A stretch of 49,026 nucleotides of DNA from a virus. The number at the start of each line of letters is the position of its first letter. The stretch's first letter is position 1. This document shows positions 1-7,589 of the stretch, piece by piece. The stretch is from positions 1-49,026 of the IMG/VR virus record IMGVR_UViG_3300045738_000853, one strand, 5' to 3'. Made by a program: the position numbers and the translations under genes. Below the pieces are notes generated by a model. It had not been told where the DNA came from. It saw only the letters and a program-made list of their open reading frames with translations, and ran no database searches.

Positions 1-563
1 GCAGGGATAACATGGCTTAACTTGGGGTCGAAGTTGTCTCGCGGACCATACATGTTTACAGGTAATAGGGTAATCCCAACAAGCCCATATTGTTTATGAT
101 AAGCCCGCAACATCTCCATCAGAGCCTTCTTTGCCACCCCGTATGGGGCGTTGGTTTCTTCTGGATATCCGTTCCAGATGTCCTCTTCTTTAAAAGGAAC
201 CTCTGTATATTTTGGATATGAGCAGACGGTGCTTGTCAAGACTAATTTTTTAACCGAAAGCTTTCTAGCCGTCTCTATGACATTCATACCCATGTACATA
301 TTGTCATAGAAGAACCTTCCGGGGTTATCTTTATTGGCTCCTATGCCCCCAACTCTTGCTGCTAGGTGTAGAACAACATCTGGTTGGCATTGTCTAAAAA
401 CTTTATCAGTAAAAAAAGCGTTTGTTAAGTCTATTCCTCTTTTGGTTCCTTCTAATGGGACAACCTTGGTATAACCTTTGTTGGCCAGAGTTTTGCACAC
501 AAAATGTCCCAGAAACCCCTTGCCACCAGTAACTAAGATTGTATCGTCTCTATTAATTTCCAT
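1..563 (-). CDS. fcl: GDP-L-fucose synthase, C-terminal part cut off by window edge
   Basis: Reading the minus strand from the ATG at 563 gives an open frame to the window edge (about 187 residues) that looks like GDP-4-keto-6-deoxy-mannose epimerase/reductase (WcaG/Fcl). The N-terminus carries a Rossmann NAD(P) loop (VTGGKGFLG). Then come HLAARVGGIGANK, the catalytic-type STVCSYP segment and the YGVAKKAL Tyr-Lys pair, which are hallmarks of this short-chain dehydrogenase subfamily. The enzyme makes the final step to GDP-L-fucose, a donor for surface glycans. It overlaps the upstream epimerase by 11 bases, so it is the distal gene of the glycan operon seen here. The C-terminal substrate domain lies outside the window. 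The family call is firm; exact sugar specificity is inferred. Confidence 0.9.
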   Translation of the reverse strand, partial: MEINRDDTILVTGGKGFLGHFVCKTLANKGYTKVVPLEGTKRGIDLTNAFFTDKVFRQCQPDVVLHLAARVGGIGANKDNPGRFFYDNMYMGMNVIETARKLSVKKLVLTSTVCSYPKYTEVPFKEEDIWNGYPEETNAPYGVAKKALMEMLRAYHKQYGLVGITLLPVNMYGPRDNFDPKLSHVIP

Positions 564-1512
564 GAATCTTCTCCACGACAGACCTTATACAATCTTTGGA
601 ACGGGGGTACTGAGGATTCCACCCCAATTGTTTAAGTTTGAGATTGCCAGCCTTTATAAACCTGTTGTCTCCCTTCCAGTTTGCCCCTTCGCCCATCCAT
701 TTAATCTCTTTTTGGACACCGCAACCGTCCATAACTGCATGAGCCACCTCTTCTACGGTTATTTGGTCGTCTGGGCAGACATTAAACGCTCCATTTGTAT
801 CTGAAAGTGCTAGCAATATAAAAGCATCTATCGCGTCATTTATGTGGAGATAGGGCTTGGTTGACCCCGGATAGTCACCCAAAGCTTCCAGATAAGGATT
901 TGTAGAAAGAAGTTTTCTGATAAAATCCTTAACTACTCCATGTGTTAGATTCGGACCAACGGTTGCACACAATCTTAATGACGCCCCGGACACCCTGTCC
1001 ATTTTACAATAAGATTCAAGTATACTTTCTGATGTACGCTTAGTTATGGCATACAAAGAGGTGGGCTTAGTGGCCATCTCTTCTGTGTAAAACTCCGGTC
1101 CATCGTCAGATTCAAACATCCAGTCGCCATAAACAGTAATGGAAGAAGCCAGTATTATCCTACATCCCTTGGGTGCTGAATGAATCACTTTATGCGTTGA
1201 TATTATGTTGTCTTGGATAATTTTGTTAGGATTAGATTCATCTAGCTTCGTCAGGGGGTTGGCCGCAAGGTGAAAAATTATGTCCGGCTTTTTCTGAGCA
1301 CAAATCTTATGCATGCACTCATAATAATAATCTTCACTATCACATAAGCCCAAATCGCACGTAAAGTGTGTGGTGTTGGGGCGAGCATTTATGACAGGAC
1401 TTCGGCTCATAGTAACGACATCTGAAAAAACATCGCTCATGAGAAGCAGCTTGTCAACTAAGCTTCGGCCCATAAAGCCACTGGAGCCGGTGACCAACAC
1501 TCTTTTCTTCAT
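553..1512 (-). CDS. NAD-dependent sugar epimerase/dehydratase
   Basis: A 319-residue extended short-chain dehydrogenase. The N-terminal TGSSGFMG dinucleotide-binding loop, FHLAANP after strand 4, the SSITVYG serine region and YAITK (Tyr-x3-Lys catalytic pair) appear in the normal order and spacing, and the length is typical of nucleotide-sugar 4-epimerases or dehydratases. It probably acts on a nucleotide-diphosphate sugar in the cytoplasm, feeding the glycosyltransferases around it. It overlaps the GDP-fucose synthase by 11 bases and follows the next gene by one base. Which sugar it uses (UDP-Glc/Gal, dTDP or GDP type) cannot be told from motifs alone. Confidence 0.85.
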   Translation of the reverse strand: MKKRVLVTGSSGFMGRSLVDKLLLMSDVFSDVVTMSRSPVINARPNTTHFTCDLGLCDSEDYYYECMHKICAQKKPDIIFHLAANPLTKLDESNPNKIIQDNIISTHKVIHSAPKGCRIILASSITVYGDWMFESDDGPEFYTEEMATKPTSLYAITKRTSESILESYCKMDRVSGASLRLCATVGPNLTHGVVKDFIRKLLSTNPYLEALGDYPGSTKPYLHINDAIDAFILLALSDTNGAFNVCPDDQITVEEVAHAVMDGCGVQKEIKWMGEGANWKGDNRFIKAGNLKLKQLGWNPQYPRSKDCIRSVVEKIHGN

Positions 1513-1513
1513 G

Positions 1514-2587
1514 CTAGTTCTGCCCCCGCTCTAATCCTAACAGTTGGTTCATGGTGTCAGCCGCCATTTTCATACATCGCTGCTTTTCTTCTTCGAGATT
1601 GAGTTCTCCTAGCATTGTTGCAATCCTATGAAAATATGTATGCCCGGAAGCAACCTTATTAAAACCTCTGTTTATATAAGGAATTCTCTCATCAGGATAT
1701 TTCAGATAGTGATTGATGAGTTCAACAAATTCTTCTGGATTTTTAGCAAAAACAATTTCGTCTTCATCAAAAACATCTTCCGCCATGGATTGCACATAGT
1801 CTGAAATGCAGAACCCGCCACTAAAAAGAACCTTAAAGGGTCTCTCTATAATATCATAGCCAAAATCTTGCGAGTGTGGTTCACTTATATTGGGACAAAT
1901 TGTGGCAGAGCGGAAAACATCCTTGACATCTTCATTTCCTATAAAGCCCATGTACTGGCAAACGGGCCAGTTTTGCCCGCCGAATATCTTTATGTTATAC
2001 CTACCCACCGGGTGGCAGAGGGGGATTATATACCTATCTAGCGTTTTTGCCTTATAGGGCCAGTATCCGCCAACAAAAGAAATGTCACTGACTAGATGGT
2101 CGTATGTGGTGGACTTGTTGTATTCATACACATCGGCGGCATGCATCATGGAGACTGGTTTAATGTTTATAGTCTCCCATTTGCCGTGTGTTTTCTTCAT
2201 CCAGTTTTTGTGATAATGATTATATACGAAGTCAGGCTTTCCGGTTTCTTCCTTTAACAATCCGACTAAATCTATCTCCTCTTGATGCGCCACAAGAACG
2301 GGGTATTCCTCTAGGTCAATTTTGTCTTGCTGTTCCCCCCAATCAGAAGCTCTGAGAACCACCTTTAGGTGCGGTCTATTCTTGATGCACTTAAAAACGG
2401 CCCTGTCGAGATTGTAAGTCTGCCCAATAAATATATCAGGTTCGAACTCATCAAAGGCATCAAATGCGGGCTTTTCGAAAATATCCCAAAGAATTACCTC
2501 ATAGCCCATGGCCGAAAACACTTTGGCCCAAGCCATTCTAATATGATAATGAGCATGAGGCCCATCGCTAGCAATCATTACCCTCAT
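1514..2587 (-). CDS. CgeB-like glycosyltransferase
   Basis: A 357-residue protein with the layout of GT-B glycosyltransferases of the CgeB/DUF3880 kind. An N-terminal Rossmann-like half begins MRVMIASDGPH. The C-terminal half has the family signature of an SEPHSQDFG stretch followed by ERPFKVLFSGGFCISD, where the Glu and the Gly-Gly-Phe contact the nucleotide-sugar in relatives. There is no signal peptide or membrane segment, so it is likely cytosolic. It starts inside the stop of the nucleotidyltransferase (ATGA overlap), implying coupled translation. Donor and acceptor are unknown. Confidence 0.75.
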   Translation of the reverse strand: MRVMIASDGPHAHYHIRMAWAKVFSAMGYEVILWDIFEKPAFDAFDEFEPDIFIGQTYNLDRAVFKCIKNRPHLKVVLRASDWGEQQDKIDLEEYPVLVAHQEEIDLVGLLKEETGKPDFVYNHYHKNWMKKTHGKWETINIKPVSMMHAADVYEYNKSTTYDHLVSDISFVGGYWPYKAKTLDRYIIPLCHPVGRYNIKIFGGQNWPVCQYMGFIGNEDVKDVFRSATICPNISEPHSQDFGYDIIERPFKVLFSGGFCISDYVQSMAEDVFDEDEIVFAKNPEEFVELINHYLKYPDERIPYINRGFNKVASGHTYFHRIATMLGELNLEEEKQRCMKMAADTMNQLLGLERGQN

Positions 2588-3294
2588 TGTAAATCCTTAA
2601 TAGCATCCACTTCGTATATTTCCATTTCTTGTGGCTCAACAGCCTTTAACGTTCCGTTGTTTTTAACTATATTGTTCAAGATTTCAAAAGTGTACATCTT
2701 ATTTTTATTTCTATCCGAGCATTCTTTCTTAAACATATATAGCTCCTCTCCTGTAAGATAGACAATTTGTGCCCACTTTGTGGAAAGGCCATAAGCAAAA
2801 GTTGTGACGACTCCGTCAACTATAGTTACGCCTATTTCGTCATCCTTAAATCTGCCAGACGAGTCTGTTATTACAGAAGATTCATTTCTATTAATGGCCT
2901 GTATGGTTTTGGGGTTAAACACTAAATCCCCATGTATTATCAAAACACTATCAGAAACAGAGTTGTTTATAGCTAGTCTTAAGCTTTCTATTGTGTTGGT
3001 TTCTTTATATAGTTGATTTTCTATGATTCTTACATAGTCAGGAATTTTGCTAATAATTTTGTCAGCCTCAAAGCCCACGCAAACAATAATCTCGTCTTTG
3101 GAAAAGACTGTATTTACGTTGTGTATAATTTTCTCAATAATTGTCTCGTGTTCACTGACATTTAAAAGACACTTAGGGCCATAAGATTTCATTCTATAAC
3201 CCACCCCGGCAGCAGGAATAATAACACTCATTGTTTGAGGTTTTTTATTTCGGCCCTTCTTGGTCGGGGCTATAAACCTGTTATATCTGGGCAT
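2584..3294 (-). CDS. Sugar nucleotidyltransferase (NTP_transferase fold)
   Basis: The product has the pyrophosphorylase nucleotide-binding signature IIPAAGVGYRMKSYGPKCLL, with the conserved Pro-Lys, close to the N-terminus. LIIHGDLVF supplies the metal-binding Asp of GT-A-like nucleotidyltransferases. It should activate a sugar phosphate or related alcohol phosphate with CTP, UTP or GTP. At about 236 residues it resembles short IspD/choline-phosphate-type enzymes more than full sugar pyrophosphorylases. The frame is open to 3378, but a start at 3294 (14-base overlap with the upstream GT2 gene) or at 3231 (directly before the motif) fits better. Substrate is undetermined. Confidence 0.75.
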   Translation of the reverse strand: MPRYNRFIAPTKKGRNKKPQTMSVIIPAAGVGYRMKSYGPKCLLNVSEHETIIEKIIHNVNTVFSKDEIIVCVGFEADKIISKIPDYVRIIENQLYKETNTIESLRLAINNSVSDSVLIIHGDLVFNPKTIQAINRNESSVITDSSGRFKDDEIGVTIVDGVVTTFAYGLSTKWAQIVYLTGEELYMFKKECSDRNKNKMYTFEILNNIVKNNGTLKAVEPQEMEIYEVDAIKDLQ

Positions 3295-4075
3295 GCTGTC
3301 TTTGTTGTATTTTTTCCGCAACCCTACGCCAATTTTGTTGCCAGATATCCTCTTTAATAACAGAGGAAGAGTTCTCACCTGTAATCCTAACTAATGTTAG
3401 GGCTTCTGGGATGTGCATAATCAAAAAGTTTTCGCTGATTCTAGCCCAAAGGTCGTAGTCCTCACAGACTCGCATTGTTCTGTCATAGTATCCTGTTTCT
3501 TCTTCTACAGTCATAAAAGCTTGTGCGCTGACCATGGAGCCACTGTGTACGATACATTCCTCTAGAAGCCGCTGTCGACTGAATGGCTCTTTGTATTCCC
3601 TGATAATCTTTCCACTGTTTGTGTCCAGCGTGTCATAATCACCATAAACAGCACCAATTCTATCAGGGTCTGCTTTAAAAACGGAAAGCATTCTGCTAAT
3701 TTTTTCAGGATACATTTCATCGTCAGCATCAAGCGTCACATACGAAAAGCTTCTATCCATAGTGCGCTTTATGGCTATATTTCTAGCCTCACTTGGGCCA
3801 AGCGCCTGTTCTGTTTTTATTGCCAAAAAAGAAAAATTGGTGGCGGTTGAAGCCTCAACAACAAGAAGGCCATCTTCCTCTTTTGTGGTTTTCGAATTAC
3901 CCTTCAGGCATTTTTCAGAGACAATATCCCAAGAGTTGTCTGTGGACCCGTTGTCTACAATTGCAACAATAATAGGTCCATGGTAGTCCTGCTTAAGAGC
4001 GCTATCTATACATCCACTAAGATACTCGCCATTATTGTGATTGGCTATGAGAACAGTAACTACTGGTGGTCCCAT
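3281..4075 (-). CDS. Family 2 glycosyltransferase
   Basis: A 264-residue GT-A enzyme. TVLIANHNNGEYLSGCIDS and VDNGSTDNSWD are the classic N-terminal GT2 blocks, and TLDADDEMYPEK contains the metal-binding DxD. The later CEDYDLWARISE segment matches the ED/W acceptor loop of inverting GT2 enzymes. The ATG at 4075 overlaps the upstream stop (TAATG) and has a GGGAGG ribosome site about 10 bases upstream; an in-frame GTG at 4093 is less attractive. It probably adds one sugar to a lipid-linked or protein-linked glycan. Specificity cannot be read from sequence. Confidence 0.88.
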   Translation of the reverse strand: MGPPVVTVLIANHNNGEYLSGCIDSALKQDYHGPIIVAIVDNGSTDNSWDIVSEKCLKGNSKTTKEEDGLLVVEASTATNFSFLAIKTEQALGPSEARNIAIKRTMDRSFSYVTLDADDEMYPEKISRMLSVFKADPDRIGAVYGDYDTLDTNSGKIIREYKEPFSRQRLLEECIVHSGSMVSAQAFMTVEEETGYYDRTMRVCEDYDLWARISENFLIMHIPEALTLVRITGENSSSVIKEDIWQQNWRRVAEKIQQRQHAQI

Positions 4076-4998
4076 TATGTCAAATCCTCCCACTTCACAA
4101 CTAGATTATCAAACTCCTGCATTTTAGCAATCTTTCGGACTTTTTCATCTATAGGTTGAGATATTTCAAAATTAGTTGTATCTTTGCTCCCGCTCAAATA
4201 TTTATGAAGAGCACAGGAGACGGTCAAGCCATCATGAGAGCTTTCATCGAATGGTTCAATCATTAAGACCTGTTCCAAGTCTTCATTGATGGCGTGGTTA
4301 ATTGTCTTAAGAAAATCTAAAGGAACTTCCGTGCCACAGTTAAAAACCGCGTAATAGCCGTTAACAACAAAGGCAAAAGAGGCTTCTAGCAAGGTCCAGA
4401 AATCAGAATTTTTTTCGACCATGCTACCCCCAACAAAGGTCGTTCCCTCTTCAGATTTATTCAAATAAGAAGTTTGTTCTGCGTAGCTACCAAATACTTC
4501 GTGAAGTTTATGTACAATATCAAAATTATCTTTGTTAGAGTTATTCATAGTTATGACCTTAACGGCCTCAAATTCCTCCTGCGTGGCTATAGAAAGAAGA
4601 GTTTTTTCTAAACCCTCAAGGGTATCGTCTTCATTGATAGGCACAATAAAATTAACCCTAACAGCATTCTCTTTGAGAACACGCTTCTTTTTATGCTTCC
4701 AATATTCCGCCCAGTCCTGCTCTCTATAACAGTTGCACATTCTGTGTATGAGATAAAATTCCTTCTCTCCATCCTCGGCTTCTATTATCTTTGTTCCTTT
4801 TTCTCGAAATTTTTCTATTCGTCCTAATTCACAACCCACCTGAGTTTTGTCTTCGTATTCAGCAAAGCAACAAGCCGCACAGGAGGTTACAACTTCCTCT
4901 CCTCTATAAGTTCCGGGTCCAGCGGCAGCCTGTTTCTGGTCGAAATCCGCCTCTGTCTCGGAATTTGTTATCAGGTCTTGTCCTTTAGATTTACTCAT
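4075..4998 (-). CDS. Cys-cluster protein with glycosyltransferase-like C-terminal domain
   Basis: A 307-residue protein in two parts. Residues about 30-100 hold a cysteine cluster (SCAACC, then VGCELGR, then HRMCNCYR), a plausible zinc or iron-sulphur site. From about residue 110, RVNFIVPINEDDTLEGLEKT resembles the first strand and helix of a GT-A glycosyltransferase, but I see no clear DxD, so it may be inactive or use another motif. It sits between a GT2 gene and a methyltransferase-like gene with ATGA/TAATG overlaps, so it almost certainly serves the same glycan pathway. The function is not recognised. Confidence 0.6.
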   Translation of the reverse strand: MSKSKGQDLITNSETEADFDQKQAAAGPGTYRGEEVVTSCAACCFAEYEDKTQVGCELGRIEKFREKGTKIIEAEDGEKEFYLIHRMCNCYREQDWAEYWKHKKKRVLKENAVRVNFIVPINEDDTLEGLEKTLLSIATQEEFEAVKVITMNNSNKDNFDIVHKLHEVFGSYAEQTSYLNKSEEGTTFVGGSMVEKNSDFWTLLEASFAFVVNGYYAVFNCGTEVPLDFLKTINHAINEDLEQVLMIEPFDESSHDGLTVSCALHKYLSGSKDTTNFEISQPIDEKVRKIAKMQEFDNLVVKWEDLT

Positions 4999-5441
4999 TG
5001 TCTTTCTGCCTCTACCGAAAATTTAAACCCGTTTATTCGCTTCTTAAGAAGCTTAAGACCCCTACCTTCTAGTTCGTTACACATGTTTTTCAAGGTGAGT
5101 TGATTCAAACGAACGTCCCATCCTTGCGATTGTTCGCCATGTATTAAGTTGTTTAGTTCTTCCAGACTTATCGTATTTTGAGCAAACATCTTGCAGACCT
5201 CGTAAGCGTCTGTGCCTCCGATAATTATAGTGCCTTGGTGTCTTAGTTTGGAAATCCAATTATCCAAAATCGACGGCAACTCTTCCTTTGGCATATAGTC
5301 TACAATATCTTCGGCAATAATTTCAAAGCATTCAGCATTATCAACATACTCGTCCAGATTCCTGATTTCCAAGTCTTTAAGAGCACTTATATTGAGATAT
5401 CCGCTTTTATCGGCGCCTCCAATAACGAGATTAATTTTCAT
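4995..5441 (-). CDS. Small SAM-methyltransferase-like protein
   Basis: A 148-residue protein resembling the small, truncated class I methyltransferase folds often found among glycosyltransferase genes. FEIIAEDIVDYMP corresponds to the Asp strand/helix after the SAM pocket, and the LRHQGTIIIGGTDAYE segment to the beta-4/beta-5 region. A typical GxGxG motif is not visible (INLVIGGADKSGYLN takes its place), so cofactor binding is uncertain. The gene overlaps both neighbours by four bases. It could methylate a sugar or be a non-catalytic partner. Confidence 0.5.
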   Translation of the reverse strand: MKINLVIGGADKSGYLNISALKDLEIRNLDEYVDNAECFEIIAEDIVDYMPKEELPSILDNWISKLRHQGTIIIGGTDAYEVCKMFAQNTISLEELNNLIHGEQSQGWDVRLNQLTLKNMCNELEGRGLKLLKKRINGFKFSVEAERQ

Positions 5442-6466
5442 TTGAACCTTCCAGTATAAGGTGTTTTGGATACCGTGTTAAAAACCCTGTTCCATTCATT
5501 TACAAATCTATCCTCTGAAAAATCTTCTAAGATGGTTTTTCTGGCCTGTTCGCCAACCTCTTTTGCTAGTTCTGCATTATTAAGAAGTTCCACCAGCATT
5601 TCTTTAAGCTCTTCTTCATCATTAGATATAAAACCGTTAACACCATTTTCTATTATTTCTGGTATCATACAGGTCGCGGTAGAAACAACCGCACAGCCGC
5701 AAGCCATCGCTTCTAACAGAGACGTGGGGATTGGAGAAATAGTTGAGGTGTTAAGAAATATCCGACTGCCTTGATATGCCCTTACCAGTTCGTCAAAACT
5801 TGATGCTGGCTTGGAAAGCCCCGGAGTGTCACCAAGAACACTGACCGGCAATCCTCTGGTTACCTCTTGCCATATAGTAAAACCACAGCACCAGTCTCTG
5901 TTTATCCAATCATTGACTACGGATAAAATATGCGCTTCTCTTTTTAGAGATTTTTCGGGCTTAAATGCCTCGCTATCAACCCCGTGTTTTATTATTAAGG
6001 TGTCGGACTTACTGTCCCAATTCCATCCCTCGATGCTATATTCTGAAATGAACACATTGGCGTCGGCTCTCATATTTCTAAGACTTGCGCGCATTTTCTG
6101 GTCCCAAAACGGGATGGGCAAAGTATGTTCCAAGCTGACCATCGGAAGATGTAACGTGTCGGCAATTTGATGTGCTATCTGAAACTGTCCAAACTTATTT
6201 TGGGAGAGTATCAAATCTAAATCTAGACTTAGGGGAATTTGCCTTCCTTGTAGAGATTCGTCTAGAAGAATGTAGTTGTCTGGAATCTCTGCATAATCAG
6301 TGTTCCAGTCCTTGATTCCGGGTGCGCGATAGGAATAAAAATTGTGTCCGGTTCTGGCAAGAAGGGTCTCGTACCTTTCGTGTGTAGGAAAGGTCAGGAT
6401 GTTCAAGGGGCCGTCAGGGTCTCTTGTTGCGGCTCTTGTTATGGAAGAAATTGGGCTAATCGACAT
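5438..6466 (-). CDS. GT-B glycosyltransferase, GT4-like
   Basis: A 342-residue GT-B fold enzyme. The middle contains IKHGVDSEAFKPEK, the usual linker between the two Rossmann domains. The C-terminal half has PTSLLEAMACGCAVVSTATC, the E-x7-E type donor-binding motif of retaining GT4 enzymes, followed by IIENGVNGFI. The N-terminal acceptor domain is short. The coding sequence overlaps the upstream GT4 by 11 bases and the methyltransferase-like gene by four. It probably acts in the cytosol on a growing phage-encoded glycan. Confidence 0.85.
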   Translation of the reverse strand: MSISPISSITRAATRDPDGPLNILTFPTHERYETLLARTGHNFYSYRAPGIKDWNTDYAEIPDNYILLDESLQGRQIPLSLDLDLILSQNKFGQFQIAHQIADTLHLPMVSLEHTLPIPFWDQKMRASLRNMRADANVFISEYSIEGWNWDSKSDTLIIKHGVDSEAFKPEKSLKREAHILSVVNDWINRDWCCGFTIWQEVTRGLPVSVLGDTPGLSKPASSFDELVRAYQGSRIFLNTSTISPIPTSLLEAMACGCAVVSTATCMIPEIIENGVNGFISNDEEELKEMLVELLNNAELAKEVGEQARKTILEDFSEDRFVNEWNRVFNTVSKTPYTGRFK

Positions 6467-7589
6467 TTTCTAATTCATCTTTGATTAATTGTCCGACTTT
6501 TTCGTAGGAAAAACTTTCGACGGCATCTTTACCCTGTTTTTGAAGCTTTGTGTACGAGCTTTCATCTGACTTGTACATTTCGTACACTTTTCTCATTTCT
6601 AATTGCAGCTTTCTAATATCAACCCTTGTCCAATCTTCATCCCCGGTGAATATATCTTCAAAGGTTTCTGTCATGCCAAAAACAGGCTCCGAATACCCCG
6701 GCATGAGAGAACCCCCTCCGCTTTTTAGAAAATCGGACATTCCTCCGACATCTGTGCAAATAGGAGTCCTGCCAAAGCCCATGGCGTCGAATGCGGGAAT
6801 ACACCAAGCCTCACCATAGCTCGGCATAACAAAACAGTCGCACGTTGTATGAATCCTACAAACATCTTCTTCTGTTAATCTATCTGTCGCTATAAGCTCT
6901 TCTTTGTACTCTTCAAGAGACGGATATAGCTTTAGGCTTGTCTTGACCTGTAGACATAAATCCCTAACTTTTTCTGCACACTCATCTGGAGATAGTCCAT
7001 ATTGGCTTGTCTTTATGAGTAATTCAACACCTTCATTCGTGTCAAATTCTAAGTGAAACGCTTTTAATAAGGCGGGAAGATTTTTTCTGGGGGTTAAGTC
7101 ACCTATAAAATAGAAAACAAAACTATCCCGTAATTCTGGAGCTTCGAGTAGATTATATGTTCTGTTGAACTTATCTGTATCAGAGGCGTGAGGAATAACC
7201 TTTATTGGTATTTTCACGCCGCTATCTAACGAAGCTTGCTTTGATTGGTTGTTAATTACCCAAGCTTCGTCCATGGTGTTAATTCTTTGCGTCCACGCAG
7301 AACGCTTAAAATGACTGGTCTCTGTGGCGTATAATGCAATATTTTTGTCAAATTTTCCGTTATAGTCCATATAGTGAGGAAGAATATGCTGAATGCAGAC
7401 GCTGCATTCGTTAGAATCTTTGCTCTCAAGTTCTAGAATTCTGCGAGGAAGGTCTTCTTGGGTTTGGTTAAGTTTTAAAGGACGGCATACCACATCTATG
7501 CCGACAAAATCCATAGAAAGTATGTAGTCTATAGCGGCCTGCCCCCAGCCGGTATGGTCTCTATAGCAACCAATGTAAAGTACTTTCAT
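6456..7589 (-). CDS. GT4 glycosyltransferase
   Basis: A 377-residue GT-B enzyme. KVLYIGCYRDHTGWGQAAID is an N-terminal Rossmann start with the glycine-rich acceptor loop. FVFYFIGDLTPRKNLPALL is the interdomain strand with the Lys-Asn typical of GT4. CFVMPSYGEAWCIPAFDAMG contains the donor-site Glu region. The ATG at 7589 is favoured because it gives a four-base ATGA overlap with the upstream gene and has AGGA six bases upstream; the frame is open to 7628. It is one of three consecutive GT-B genes. Confidence 0.85.
   Translation of the reverse strand: MKVLYIGCYRDHTGWGQAAIDYILSMDFVGIDVVCRPLKLNQTQEDLPRRILELESKDSNECSVCIQHILPHYMDYNGKFDKNIALYATETSHFKRSAWTQRINTMDEAWVINNQSKQASLDSGVKIPIKVIPHASDTDKFNRTYNLLEAPELRDSFVFYFIGDLTPRKNLPALLKAFHLEFDTNEGVELLIKTSQYGLSPDECAEKVRDLCLQVKTSLKLYPSLEEYKEELIATDRLTEEDVCRIHTTCDCFVMPSYGEAWCIPAFDAMGFGRTPICTDVGGMSDFLKSGGGSLMPGYSEPVFGMTETFEDIFTGDEDWTRVDIRKLQLEMRKVYEMYKSDESSYTKLQKQGKDAVESFSYEKVGQLIKDELENVD

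Noticed and set aside
7329-7354. Promoter-like TTGACA with nearby AT-rich -10 inside a glycosyltransferase
   Set aside because: The best -10 candidate is only about 12 bases away and imperfect, so the spacing is not workable.
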